Assembly (NCBI RefSeq): GCF_013623775.1
Contig: NZ_JABFAM010000021.1
Span: 1-64,000 of the forward strand
DNA: 64,000 bases
Direction of reading: 5' to 3'
Source: Rufibacter sp. XAAS-G3-1
GTDB taxonomy: Bacteria > Bacteroidota > Bacteroidia > Cytophagales > Hymenobacteraceae
The notes under the pieces are model-generated. The model made no database searches. It was not told where the DNA came from and was given only the letters and a program-made list of their open reading frames with translations. The position numbers and the translations under genes were made by a program. Below, piece by piece: positions 8,235 to 16,250 of this stretch. Numbering within the stretch: position 1 is the first letter of the stretch; each line of letters opens with the position of its first letter.

Positions 8235-8242
8235 TACATTTG
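8235..8242 (+). promoter_or_regulatory. Probable -7 box of the mpl promoter
   Basis: TACATTTG matches the Bacteroidota TAnnTTTG box, 20 bp before the mpl ATG. No good TTG is present at the expected -33 distance. Confidence 0.5.
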
Positions 8243-8262
8243 CTCTCTTTGATTGAGACTAC

Positions 8263-9645
8263 ATGAGTACAGAGGCGTATCAACACATTCACATGATTGC
8301 CATTGGGGGTAGCATTATGCATAACCTTGCCCTGGCATTGCACCGGAAAGGCCTGAAAGTGACAGGCTCAGACGATGAGATTTTTGAACCGGCCAAAGGC
8401 CGATTGGCCGCCGAAGGGTTGCTGCCCGTAGCCGAAGGCTGGTTCCTCGAAAAGCTTCATTCCCGCCCCGATGCCGTGATAGTGGGCATGCACGCCCGCC
8501 CAGACAACCCCGAGCTGCTCTACGCCCAGGAACACAATATTCCTATTTTCTCTTTCCCGGAGTTCATCTACGAGCAGTCTAAAAACAAGCAGCGCATTGT
8601 GATTGCGGGCAGCCACGGCAAAACCTCCATCACCTCCATCATCCTGCACGTGCTCAAATTCCACAACCGCCAGTTTGACTTCGCCGTGGGTGCCCAACTG
8701 GAAGGTTTTGACCTGATGGTGAAACTCACGGATGATGCGCCCATCATTATCATTGAAGGTGATGAGTACCTGTCCTCGCCTATTCAACGCGTTCCCAAGA
8801 TCCATAAATACCACCACCACATTGGCGTGATCAGCGGCATTAGCTGGGACCACATCAACGTGTTCCCCACCGAGGAAAACTACCGCGAGCAGTTCCGCAT
8901 TTTCGTGGACATGACGCCCAAGGCCGGCACCATGATCTATAATCAGGACGATGAGCAGGTTTTGGAAGTGTGCGTGCCCAACAACTCAGATGTGAACTAC
9001 ATCGGCTACACCATTCACGAACACAAAATAAAGAAGAGCGGCAAAACCGTGCTCAAAACCAAGAAGGACGATGTAGAAATCCAGCTTTTTGGCGAGCACA
9101 ACCTGCGCAACATCAGCGCAGCCAAGGAAGTCTGCAAGCAGATAGGCATCAAAGGACAGGCGTTCTATGAGGCGCTGGCTACCTTCAAAGGAGCCGCCCG
9201 CCGTCTGGAGAAAATCGGGGAGAACGAGCACACGCTGGTCTACAAAGATTTCGCGCACGCCCCGTCTAAACTGAAAGCCACCTCTGAGGCATTGAAAAAA
9301 CAATACCCAAACCGGCAACTCATTGCCTGCCTGGAACTGCACACCTTCAGTAGCCTCAACAAAGACTTTCTGCCGCAATACAACGGCACGTTCCTGTCGC
9401 CCGATGTCAAGATTGTGTACTTCAACCCCAAAACCCTGGAGCACAAACGCATGCCTGCCCTTGACCCGCAGGACTTGAAGGCGGCCTTCGGCGATGAAGG
9501 AATAGAAGTGTACACCGACAACCAGGCCCTGCAGGAGTATCTGCTCAGCAACAACTGGAAAGACAAAAACCTGCTCATGATGACGTCCGGCAACTTCGGG
9601 AACCTGGATTTACAGAAACTGGCAGATACCATCACCGCATCTTAA
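8263..9645 (+). CDS. mpl: UDP-N-acetylmuramate:L-alanyl-gamma-D-glutamyl-meso-diaminopimelate ligase
   Basis: A 460-residue Mur ligase of the peptidoglycan recycling type, joining recovered tripeptide to UDP-MurNAc in the cytoplasm. The N-terminal Rossmann-like domain begins HMIAIGGSIMHNLALALHRKG, the ATP-binding P-loop is GSHGKTSIT near residue 118, and IIIEGDEYLSS and GISWDHINVFPT are typical of Mpl. The C-terminal ligase domain follows from about 320 (RRLEKIGE, YKDFAHAPSKLKAT). The length suits Mpl and is near MurC. Start ATG lies close behind a TAnnTTTG box. The exonuclease gene follows 10 bp downstream, so the two are probably co-transcribed. Confidence 0.93.
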   Translation: MSTEAYQHIHMIAIGGSIMHNLALALHRKGLKVTGSDDEIFEPAKGRLAAEGLLPVAEGWFLEKLHSRPDAVIVGMHARPDNPELLYAQEHNIPIFSFPEFIYEQSKNKQRIVIAGSHGKTSITSIILHVLKFHNRQFDFAVGAQLEGFDLMVKLTDDAPIIIIEGDEYLSSPIQRVPKIHKYHHHIGVISGISWDHINVFPTEENYREQFRIFVDMTPKAGTMIYNQDDEQVLEVCVPNNSDVNYIGYTIHEHKIKKSGKTVLKTKKDDVEIQLFGEHNLRNISAAKEVCKQIGIKGQAFYEALATFKGAARRLEKIGENEHTLVYKDFAHAPSKLKATSEALKKQYPNRQLIACLELHTFSSLNKDFLPQYNGTFLSPDVKIVYFNPKTLEHKRMPALDPQDLKAAFGDEGIEVYTDNQALQEYLLSNNWKDKNLLMMTSGNFGNLDLQKLADTITAS

Positions 9646-9655
9646 TCCCTGGTTC

Positions 9656-10477
9656 ATGAAATTACATCTGCGCAAACCCATTGTCTTTTTTGACCTGGAA
9701 ACCACAGGAGTGGACATCTGCCGCGACCGCATCGTGGAAATCAGCATGCTCAAGGTGCTGCCCAACGGCGAGGAAATCCTCAAGACCACGCGCGTCAACC
9801 CCACCATTCCCATTCCCATTGAGTCCAGCATGATCCACAAGATCTACGACGATGACGTGGCCGACTGCCCTACCTTCGCAAAGCTGGCGCGCGCGCTGGA
9901 TGAGTTTCTGAAAGGCTGTGACCTGGGCGGATTCAACCTCATCAAGTTTGATATTCCATTACTTGCCGAGGAGTTTCTGCGCGTAGACATAGATTTTGAA
10001 ATTGAGAACCGGTCTATTGTGGACGTATGCCGCATTTTCCACCAAATGGAACAGCGCACCCTGTCTGCTGCCTACAAGTTCTACTGCCACAAACCGCTGG
10101 AAAACGCCCACTCTGCCGAGGCTGATACCATTGCCACGTACGAGATTCTCAAATCACAGGTAGAAATGTACGAGCAAGTGCCGCTGCCCGGTGCCGAAAA
10201 CCAGGCCGTTTTCCCGGTACAGAATGACATGCAGGCGCTGCACAAATTCACTTTCCAGAAAACCGCCGATTTAGCCGGCCGCATTGTGTTCAACAACCAC
10301 GGCGTGGAGGTATTCAATTTCGGGAAGCACAAAAACGTGTCGGTGATAGAGGTACTCAAGAAAGAACCCAGCTACTATGATTGGATGATGAAAGGCGACT
10401 TCCCGCTGTACACCAAGAAAGTCTTGACCCGTATCAAGCTTCGTGGAGCTTTGCAGCAGACGGCTTTGAAGTTGTAA
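9656..10477 (+). CDS. 3 prime-5 prime exonuclease, DnaQ/ExoX-like
   Basis: A 273-residue DEDDh exonuclease. Exo I is FFDLETTGVD near residue 12, Exo II is GFNLIKFDIPLLAEEF near 95-110, and Exo III with its His is HSAEADT near 152. The C-terminal 80 residues (FNNHGVEVFNFGKHKNVSV and the DWMMKGDFP segment) match the extension of exodeoxyribonuclease X-type proteins, whose segment is thought to check substrate ends. It may act as a repair exonuclease or a proofreading subunit; the extension favours the former. It lies 10 bp after mpl and before a strong terminator. Confidence 0.9.
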   Translation: MKLHLRKPIVFFDLETTGVDICRDRIVEISMLKVLPNGEEILKTTRVNPTIPIPIESSMIHKIYDDDVADCPTFAKLARALDEFLKGCDLGGFNLIKFDIPLLAEEFLRVDIDFEIENRSIVDVCRIFHQMEQRTLSAAYKFYCHKPLENAHSAEADTIATYEILKSQVEMYEQVPLPGAENQAVFPVQNDMQALHKFTFQKTADLAGRIVFNNHGVEVFNFGKHKNVSVIEVLKKEPSYYDWMMKGDFPLYTKKVLTRIKLRGALQQTALKL

Positions 10478-10518
10478 TGCATCCTTTTTAGGCTTCTTTT
10501 AAGAAAACAGGCTATAAA

Positions 10519-10558
10519 CGAAAGCCTCTTTCCGGGGAAGGAGGCTTTCGTTTTTTTT
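10519..10558 (+). terminator. Intrinsic terminator of the mpl-exonuclease unit
   Basis: Stem CGAAAGCCTC / GAGGCTTTCG followed by eight T residues, 42 bp after the exonuclease stop. Confidence 0.85.
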
Positions 10559-10602
10559 AAACTTCAGCTTATCTGGAGGGCTACTTACCTTGCTTTGGCA
10601 TA

Positions 10603-10632
10603 CTATGGCGCGGAAGTAAATCCGCGCCATAG
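10603..10632 (+). repeat. Palindromic repeat G, copy 1
   Basis: Perfect palindrome CTATGGCGCGGA-AGTAAA-TCCGCGCCATAG. A near-identical copy with one base change lies at 47177-47206. Confidence 0.75.
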
Positions 10633-10794
10633 TGCTGTTCTTGTGAGTCAAAGAAACAAATTTGCGTTAGAATTGAAAAGGGCAACCACAAGGGATTGCC
10701 CCTACATTGATCTGATAACGTGGAGACAAGGCGGTGCCTGGTTTCTACAAAACTGCAATTCGTTGCTCCATTTTAATCCTCTTTTCTCTAAAAC

Positions 10795-10851
10795 GGCTTC
10801 AAAACAGAGTGGCCTCCTTTTAATTGAAGGAGGCCATTCTGTTTTGAAGCC
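10795..10851 (-). terminator. Long hairpin between convergent genes
   Basis: Arms of about 25 bp (GGCTTCAAAACAGAGTGGCC and its near-complement) around a TTTTAATTGAA loop. It lies in the 495-bp gap between the plus-strand exonuclease and the minus-strand M48 gene. The rest of the gap (10559-10790) holds repeat G, a GGGCAACC...GGATTGCCC palindrome near 10680 and a GAGACAAGGCGGTGCCTGGT repeat near 10724, with no gene. Confidence 0.5.
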
Positions 10852-10892
10852 CGTCAGTAGTAATCGTGCTACTTGGTACACACTACCTGATA

Positions 10893-10970
10893 CTACCTCG
10901 CTTTGTCAGACTTGAGCAGGAGCGCCAATAAGACGGCGCTGAACACAAACCATTTGGTTCTTGCTTTCAT
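10893..10970 (-). CDS. Possible 25-residue membrane peptide
   Basis: ATG at 10968-10970, 3 bp after the stop of the M48 gene, opens a 25-codon frame: MKARTKW, a hydrophobic core FVFSAVLLALLL, then KSDKAR. The layout (basic start, one short span, charged end) is that of a small membrane peptide, and the tight spacing would allow co-translation. There is no clear ribosome binding site, and chance cannot be excluded at this length. Confidence 0.3.
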   Translation of the reverse strand: MKARTKWFVFSAVLLALLLKSDKAR

Positions 10971-10973
10971 GGC

Positions 10974-11774
10974 TTAGCGGGCGTTGTAGTATTTCTTTGC
11001 TTCGGGCAGGCTCTTCTGAATGTTGGCGATACGGGTAGCGTCTGAGGGGTGGGTGCTCAGGATTTCTGGGGGGGCCTGTCCGCCGCTGTTGGCGGCCATT
11101 CTTTCCCAGAAAGAAATAGCTGTTTCTGGGTTGTAACCAGCCATTGCCATAAAAATCAAACCTAAGCGGTCGGCCTCTGTTTCCTGGGTGCGGCCGTACT
11201 TCAAGAGCAGGCCTTGCGCGCCAATACCATACACAGAGTTGATTACCTGCGTAGAGGCTCCTCCGCCCAAAGAACCCAGGGTAGCACCACCGTACTCGGC
11301 CAGTAACTGCTGGCTGATGCGCTCATTGGAGTGTTTGGCAATGGCGTGGGCAATTTCGTGGCCCATAACTACGGCCAAACCGGCTTCGTTTTGGGTAATG
11401 GGCAACAGCCCGGTGTACACGGCAGTTTTTCCGCCGGCCATGGCAAAAGCATTTTGTTGCTTGGGGTCATCTATCAGGTTGAATTCCCACTGGTAGCCTT
11501 CCAGCTGGGCCGAAGCTCCTTGCTGCCTCATAAAGCTCTCTACGGCCTGTTGGATACGCTGCCCCACCCGTTTTACCATGGCGGTTTGGGAGGCATTAGA
11601 GGACAACTTGCTTTGTTTCATCAAGTCACTATAGGCCTGAAAAGACATCTGGATCACTTCCTGGTCACTCACCAGCGACACTTGCCGCCGTCCGGTGATG
11701 GGTACTGTGGTACACCCAACCATTAGCAGAACTGCCAAGGAGAAGAGTGCATTTCTAAACATGCTCGTTTTCAT
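10974..11774 (-). CDS. M48-family metalloprotease, lipoprotein
   Basis: A 266-residue zinc protease, BepA/LoiP-like in layout. The lipoprotein signal LFSLAVLLMVGC places Cys21 as the lipidated residue, so the mature protein is anchored in a membrane and faces the periplasm. The zinc site is HEIAHAIAKH near residue 143, with the third ligand Glu in QETEADRLG near 200. The downstream SFWERMAANSGGQAPPEILSTHPSDATRI segment is typical of M48B/C proteins that clear misassembled outer-membrane proteins. It is monocistronic apart from a possible tiny downstream frame. Confidence 0.92.
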   Translation of the reverse strand: MKTSMFRNALFSLAVLLMVGCTTVPITGRRQVSLVSDQEVIQMSFQAYSDLMKQSKLSSNASQTAMVKRVGQRIQQAVESFMRQQGASAQLEGYQWEFNLIDDPKQQNAFAMAGGKTAVYTGLLPITQNEAGLAVVMGHEIAHAIAKHSNERISQQLLAEYGGATLGSLGGGASTQVINSVYGIGAQGLLLKYGRTQETEADRLGLIFMAMAGYNPETAISFWERMAANSGGQAPPEILSTHPSDATRIANIQKSLPEAKKYYNAR

Positions 11775-11959
11775 AGATAGGTTAGTAAGGGTAATACAAA
11801 AATCAGATCCTGCCCGGCCATGGCCTCTGCATAGGAACGCTGACCTATACGGAGAAAAGAAGACAAAGTGTTGGCCGTACCGAAATCCGGACGCAAATCT
11901 ATTTTATCCCCTATACAAATCCATGCCAATTTTATTTTCGGCTTGTCTTTTTGCCAGAC

Positions 11960-11990
11960 TTGAGGCGGCACAGAGAATGTCCTATCTTTG
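11960..11990 (+). promoter_or_regulatory. Promoter of the FAA hydrolase-M23 operon
   Basis: TTG (11960-11962), 20 bp, TATCTTTG (11983-11990): a full match to the Bacteroidota primary sigma consensus, 16 bp before the ATG at 12007. Confidence 0.75.
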
Positions 11991-12006
11991 AAAACAAAAA
12001 AATGCC

Positions 12007-12618
12007 ATGAAGATATTAGCCATTGGCCGTAACTACGCCGAACATATTGCCGAGCTGAAAAACGAGGTGCCTGACGAGCCCGTTATTTTCTTCAAACCAG
12101 ATACTGCCGTGCTGCGCAACAATGAGCCTTTCTACTTCCCAGACTACAGCACAGACATCCATTACGAGGTGGAACTGGTGCTGCGCATCAGCAAAGAGGG
12201 CAAGAACATTCAGCCCAAGTTTGCGGCTAAGTATTTTGACGGCATTGGCATTGGCATAGATTTTACCGCCCGTGATTTGCAAACCAAAGCCAAAACCAAA
12301 GGCCTGCCCTGGACGTTGGCGAAAGGATTCAACGGCTCGGCCCCTATCTCAGACTTTTTACCGGCAGAAGAGTTTCCGGCATTTGACAACATCAACTTCG
12401 GCCTGAAATTAAACGGCGAACTCAAGCAGCAGGGAAATTCTGGCCTGATGATTCATGACTTTGGCGCAATTCTGGCGTATATGTCCCGGTTTATCACGCT
12501 TAAAAAAGGCGACCTGATCTTCACCGGTACCCCGGCGGGCGTGGGGGCGGTTAAAATAGGAGACAGACTTGAGGCGTTCATAGAAGACAAAAACCTTTTG
12601 AATTTTGAAGTTAAGTAG
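12007..12618 (+). CDS. Fumarylacetoacetate hydrolase family protein
   Basis: A 203-residue protein made up of a single FAH C-terminal domain. Features are KILAIGRNYAEH at the start, FFKPDTAVL, the metal-binding HYEVELVLRISKEGKN (Glu residues) near 58, GIGIDFTARDLQ and the terminal GDLIFTGTPAGVG. Small members of this family include acylpyruvases and oxaloacetate tautomerase/decarboxylases; which reaction applies cannot be told from sequence alone. Its stop overlaps the start of the M23 peptidase gene by 14 bp, so the two are translated together despite no clear functional link. Confidence 0.93.
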   Translation: MKILAIGRNYAEHIAELKNEVPDEPVIFFKPDTAVLRNNEPFYFPDYSTDIHYEVELVLRISKEGKNIQPKFAAKYFDGIGIGIDFTARDLQTKAKTKGLPWTLAKGFNGSAPISDFLPAEEFPAFDNINFGLKLNGELKQQGNSGLMIHDFGAILAYMSRFITLKKGDLIFTGTPAGVGAVKIGDRLEAFIEDKNLLNFEVK

Positions 12619-14530
12619 CGTACGTTTATTTCTAGTAGCTTTTCTTTGGGGAAGTAGCGGGGCTGCCCTGGCGCAGGCAACACAGGCCCAGCCCGCCCCA
12701 CAAGCTCCTTTTACCGCTAATCCGTTTACGTTTCCCATTAAACCCGGCACCCAGAACTTTCTTTCGGGCAGCATGGGCGAAATACGGCCCAACCACTTCC
12801 ACGGCGGCATTGACATCAAGACCGAAGGCAAGATTGGTTTACCCGTGTACGCCGCCGGCGATGGCTATATCTCTAGGGTAAAGATTTCCAGCTACGGCTA
12901 CGGTAATTTGGTGTACGTGACGCACCCCAACGGGCTGGTCACCACCTACGCCCACTTGCACCACTTTGCCCCTTCTTTGGCCGACCACCTGCTGGCCTTG
13001 CAGTACCAGAAAAAAGCGTTTGATGTAGAGGCGCACTTTCATGAGGCGCAGTTTCCGGTTCAGAAAGGCGACATCATCGCTTATTCCGGTAACACCGGCG
13101 GCTCTGGCGGGCCCCACCTGCACTTTGAGGTACGCGACAGCAAAGACAACCTGCTCAACCCGCTTCGGTACGGCTTCGCCGAGATTGTAGACCAGGTTCC
13201 GCCCACCATCTACAACTTCGCCCTCACGCCGCAAAGCATTGACGCGCGCGTAAACGGGGAATTCACGCGCCGCGAGTTCACGCCGGTAAAACAAGGCGCT
13301 ACGTACACCATTGCTGATACCCTTTCGGCGGCGGGTTTACTGGGGCTTGAAATCCAGGCCATTGACCAGTACAATGGCGCCGCCAATACCAACGGCGTGC
13401 AGGCCATGGAACTGCGCATCAACGGCGAAACCATTTACCGCCATAACATTGACGGCGTTCCGTTTGACAAGCAGCGGCAGATATCTGTCCACATCAACTT
13501 TCCGGTGTTAAAATTGAAGAACCGGGCCTTCCAGCGTTTGTACGTCGCAGATGGCAACACTTTGCCCATTTATGAGATTGACCACAACCGTGGCCGCTTT
13601 AGGGTGCAGGAAGGCCAGGTATATGAAGTGGTAGCCGATCTGTCTGACTCTTACAAAAACGTTTCGCAGCTGCGTTTCTATATCAAAGGCGAAAGCAGTG
13701 CCTACAAAGCCCTGGGCGCGCCCAAGGTAACCAAGCCTAAAATTGGGCATGAGGTCATGGAAAGCTTCCTGAAAATAACGGTGGCCGATACTGCCCAGAA
13801 AGCCCGCAACCTGGATCTCTACATTGGGAATTATAAGTACGCCGTCATTCCTTCTTACACCACCAACGCGGGCTCTGTGTACCTCTATAACCTGATTGGC
13901 GGCTTGCCAGACTCCGCGGAGGTCACGGGTACGCGCGTGCGGTTTCCGTTCAATCACCTGGTGCCCCCCGGCACCGAGTTTCTGTTCTCCAACCGATTTA
14001 TGGACATCACCTTCCGGGAGAATTCTCTCTATGACACGCTCATCCTGCAGACCGACCGGAACGCCCAGGACGTCTTCAGCATCAACAACCCCTTGACCAC
14101 GCTTTTCCAACCGGCCAAGGTCACCATCAGGCCCGCCAAGGTACCGCTTGATAAATCCAAAGCGGCGGTGTACGCGCTGGGCTGGGGCAAAGGAGCCGGT
14201 TTTCTGGGTGGCACCTGGGACGGAGACGCCATTACGTTTAGCGCCAGAGACCTGGGCAAGTTCAAAGTCCTGAGCGATACCGTGGCGCCTACCATCAAAT
14301 TGGCCAGTAAATCAGCAAACCAAATTAGCTTCAGAATCTGGGATAACCTGTCGGGCATCGCGTCCTGGTCTTGTGAGGTCAACGGACAGTGGCTGCTGCT
14401 CAAATGGGAGCACAAAACCTCTACCCTCACCTCAGAGAAATTAGATAAAACTGTACCTTTGGCCGGAGAGGTGGTCTTACGCGTGAAAGATGCCATGGGC
14501 AATGAGGCCGTGTACACCACTAGGATTTAG
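12605..14530 (+). CDS. M23-family peptidase, exported
   Basis: A 641-residue protein with a signal peptide (VRLFLVAFLWGSSGAALAQA). The M23/LytM domain is at about 45-180: NHFHGGIDIKTEGKIG supplies His and Asp zinc ligands, HLHHF and GPHLHFEVRD the rest, so the zinc site looks intact and peptidoglycan endopeptidase activity is plausible. The remaining 450 residues are beta-rich repeats of unknown role, ending with an Ig-like module (RVKDAMGNEAVY). The start is a TTG overlapping the FAA hydrolase gene by 14 bp; no in-frame ATG lies before the signal peptide. Confidence 0.9.
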   Translation: MKLSSVRLFLVAFLWGSSGAALAQATQAQPAPQAPFTANPFTFPIKPGTQNFLSGSMGEIRPNHFHGGIDIKTEGKIGLPVYAAGDGYISRVKISSYGYGNLVYVTHPNGLVTTYAHLHHFAPSLADHLLALQYQKKAFDVEAHFHEAQFPVQKGDIIAYSGNTGGSGGPHLHFEVRDSKDNLLNPLRYGFAEIVDQVPPTIYNFALTPQSIDARVNGEFTRREFTPVKQGATYTIADTLSAAGLLGLEIQAIDQYNGAANTNGVQAMELRINGETIYRHNIDGVPFDKQRQISVHINFPVLKLKNRAFQRLYVADGNTLPIYEIDHNRGRFRVQEGQVYEVVADLSDSYKNVSQLRFYIKGESSAYKALGAPKVTKPKIGHEVMESFLKITVADTAQKARNLDLYIGNYKYAVIPSYTTNAGSVYLYNLIGGLPDSAEVTGTRVRFPFNHLVPPGTEFLFSNRFMDITFRENSLYDTLILQTDRNAQDVFSINNPLTTLFQPAKVTIRPAKVPLDKSKAAVYALGWGKGAGFLGGTWDGDAITFSARDLGKFKVLSDTVAPTIKLASKSANQISFRIWDNLSGIASWSCEVNGQWLLLKWEHKTSTLTSEKLDKTVPLAGEVVLRVKDAMGNEAVYTTRI

Positions 14531-14568
14531 TTGTTGGTTGTTGGTTCTCAGTTGGGTGCAATGCATAA

Positions 14569-15003
14569 ATGAATCACAAGATGAGACAAAAACAATTACC
14601 GCTCCTATTTTCCTTTTTCGCCTTTCTTACATTCTCAGGTCAGGCACAGACTCTGGAAGAACTGACGGCTATCGACAAGAAATATAAAGCTTGTTTGGGC
14701 AAAGGAACAAACATGCTTGGTTGCTCCCAACTATACTATACCCAGATGGACAGCTGTTTAAATGTGGTCTACAACGAACTCCGTAGACCACTTGACCAAA
14801 CTGGGAAAGCCGCATTGAAGGATGAGCAAATAAAGTGGCTCGGGAAAAGAGATGTATTTTTCAAAAAGGTTGACCAGGAATACGCAGCAGAGAACAGCAG
14901 CGGATTTGCTGGGAATGACAGCAGAATGATAGCTATAGATGAGAAAGCCCAATTCGTAAGGAAAAGAGTGGAGGAGTTAATACAAAAGCTTGACAATAGG
15001 TAG
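14569..15003 (+). CDS. DUF1311 (LprI-like) exported protein
   Basis: A 144-residue protein with a signal peptide (LPLLFSFFAFLTFSGQAQ). The mature part has the DUF1311 pattern: Cys in YKACLG, Cys in MLGCSQLYY, a third in MDSCLNVVYNEL, then LKDEQIKWLGKRD. Homologues include the N-terminal part of LprI, described as a lysozyme inhibitor in mycobacteria; function here is unproven. It is AT-richer than the M23 gene 38 bp upstream. The ATG at 14569 is used, with an alternative Met at residue 5. Confidence 0.8.
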   Translation: MNHKMRQKQLPLLFSFFAFLTFSGQAQTLEELTAIDKKYKACLGKGTNMLGCSQLYYTQMDSCLNVVYNELRRPLDQTGKAALKDEQIKWLGKRDVFFKKVDQEYAAENSSGFAGNDSRMIAIDEKAQFVRKRVEELIQKLDNR

Positions 15004-15494
15004 AAGAAGCACCACACCCAACATTGTGCATGAGGCCGTTGTCAGTTGTTGGGCAACATGTCAAGAAAAGAAGAAGTATAAAGAATAGAGAAAGAATAAA
15101 GGTTATACAGAATGAAAAGTTATGGCTATTTGAATCTGACATTAGGGCATAGCCGAGCAAATAAATGCCCCTTGAGCAACCTTTAGAGTAACTACCTAAG
15201 AGCTTTTACAGAGAAGCTGTTTAGAGTTTTATGCCTGTTTTCATAAAAGTAGCCTAGAAACGAGGTCTCAGCCGATGCTTGCGGCAGTTTATAGATAAAC
15301 CTCTTGTTTTTGGCCTGTTTTTATAGAAACAGGCCAAAAATGATGGCATAATCAGACACTTGCACCAGAGGAATTGCTTTAATGACCGATTAATGAAAAA
15401 CTCTAAACAGGTTTAAGAGTTTTCCAACTTTAAAACCTTATTCTATCTAACCTCTATTATTGACTGAAAAAATGAAACTTGATTCAAATTAGCC
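15004..15494. other. Repeat-bearing intergenic region
   Basis: No gene seen. It holds a GTTTTTGGCCTG-type hairpin (15306-15341) and a pair of 14-bp inverted repeats (CTGTTTAGAGTTTT at 15217-15230, complement at 15397-15410) that bound a 194-bp stretch resembling a small non-autonomous element. Near 15020-15058 ACCCAAC and GTTGGGC face each other, but the spacing is too short for an attC-like site. Confidence 0.5.
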
Positions 15495-15728
15495 ATGAAT
15501 ATACAGGCGGAGAAACTTAAGCTTATAGAATGGTTGGCGGGGTTAACAGACCAAACTCTTATTGAAAGAATAAAATTCTTACGGGAAACTCAGTCTGCCC
15601 CAACAGATTGGTGGGAAGAAATATCTCCAGCGGAGAAAGATGCCATTGACCAGGGTTTGGAAGATGCACAGAATGGCAATGTCACCGCCCACGAAGAAGT
15701 AAGAAAGAGGTATGAAAAGTGGTTATGA
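15495..15728 (+). CDS. Antitoxin of a ParDE/RelBE-type module
   Basis: A 77-residue protein: a helical N-terminus (EKLKLIEWLAGLTDQTLIERIKFL) for dimerisation or DNA contact, then WWEEISPAEKDAIDQGLED and a basic tail ending KRYEKWL. This is the layout of small Bacteroidota addiction-module antitoxins whose C-terminal half wraps the toxin. The last 17 bp overlap the toxin gene. The pair sits in a repeat-flanked, AT-richer patch and was probably acquired. Confidence 0.8.
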   Translation: MNIQAEKLKLIEWLAGLTDQTLIERIKFLRETQSAPTDWWEEISPAEKDAIDQGLEDAQNGNVTAHEEVRKRYEKWL

Positions 15729-16014
15729 GATAGTCTGGACAAATAAAGCCTTATCTGATCTTGACAACATCATTGCATACTTAACCAACAACTGGACAAA
15801 CCAGGAAGTATCAAAGTTTTTTGTAAGGCTTGATAGAAGGATTAACATTATTTCCCAACGGCCACTGCTTTATCCATTGACGAATAGCAGGAAAAATGTC
15901 AGACGGTCTGTTCTAACACCTCAAATTACCATCTATTACAGGTTAACTAAACAGTCTGTTGAAATTCTAACGCTATTTAACAATAGACAGAATCCTGCCA
16001 AACTAAAAATCTAG
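15712..16014 (+). CDS. RelE/ParE-family toxin
   Basis: A 100-residue protein. YEIVWTNKALSDLDNIIAYL near the start and the C-terminal beta strands (RRSVLTPQITIYYRLTKQSVEILTLFNNRQNP) match the RelE/ParE superfamily; the FNNRQNP tail is typical of ParE-type members, which poison gyrase, whereas RelE members cut mRNA. The frame is intact, unlike that of the toxin at 455-805. It overlaps the antitoxin gene by 17 bp, so translational coupling is expected. Confidence 0.88.
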   Translation: MKSGYEIVWTNKALSDLDNIIAYLTNNWTNQEVSKFFVRLDRRINIISQRPLLYPLTNSRKNVRRSVLTPQITIYYRLTKQSVEILTLFNNRQNPAKLKI

Positions 16015-16157
16015 GAGGACCAGGTTGTCTAACCGCAGCTAAACTTCAACCAGAGCCATAAGGTTAGTCTGACAGACAAACAGACAATTCTCCCAATCGC
16101 CTCAAGCTAAGTACGCTTGGCAGGCGAGATTACCGGGGAAAGCCTGAAAATAAATTT

Positions 16158-16197
16158 CCATTTTAGGCCTGTTTTTCAAGAAACAGCCCTAAAATGG
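16158..16197. repeat. Dispersed hairpin F, clear copy
   Basis: CCATTTTAGGCCTGTTTTT / AAACAGCCCTAAAATGG around a short loop. It follows the toxin gene and precedes bcp. The toxin-bcp gap (16015-16250) holds nothing else recognisable. Confidence 0.7.
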
Positions 16198-16250
16198 AGG
16201 TAACAACCAAACACTGACAACCAACAACTAATAACTGACAACTACAAAAC

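Larger units (their letters stand above)
7820..8262. other. dnaB-mpl divergent intergenic region
   Basis: A 443-bp non-coding gap between divergent genes. It holds two pairs of DnaA-box-like 9-mers at its ends, an AT-rich middle (for example the TTTTAAAAGGATTTTAAA stretch near 7941) and one weak copy of the dispersed chromosome hairpin near 8062-8103. Confidence 0.6.

Noticed and set aside
10595-10915. Possible 106-codon gene
   Set aside because: Made of palindromic repeat G, a GGGCAACC palindrome and a hairpin; no protein-like composition.
15020-15058. Facing ACCCAAC and GTTGGGC after the DUF1311 gene as an attC site
   Set aside because: The core-like heptamers are only about 39 bp across, with no pairing arms between them; shorter than any attC known to me.
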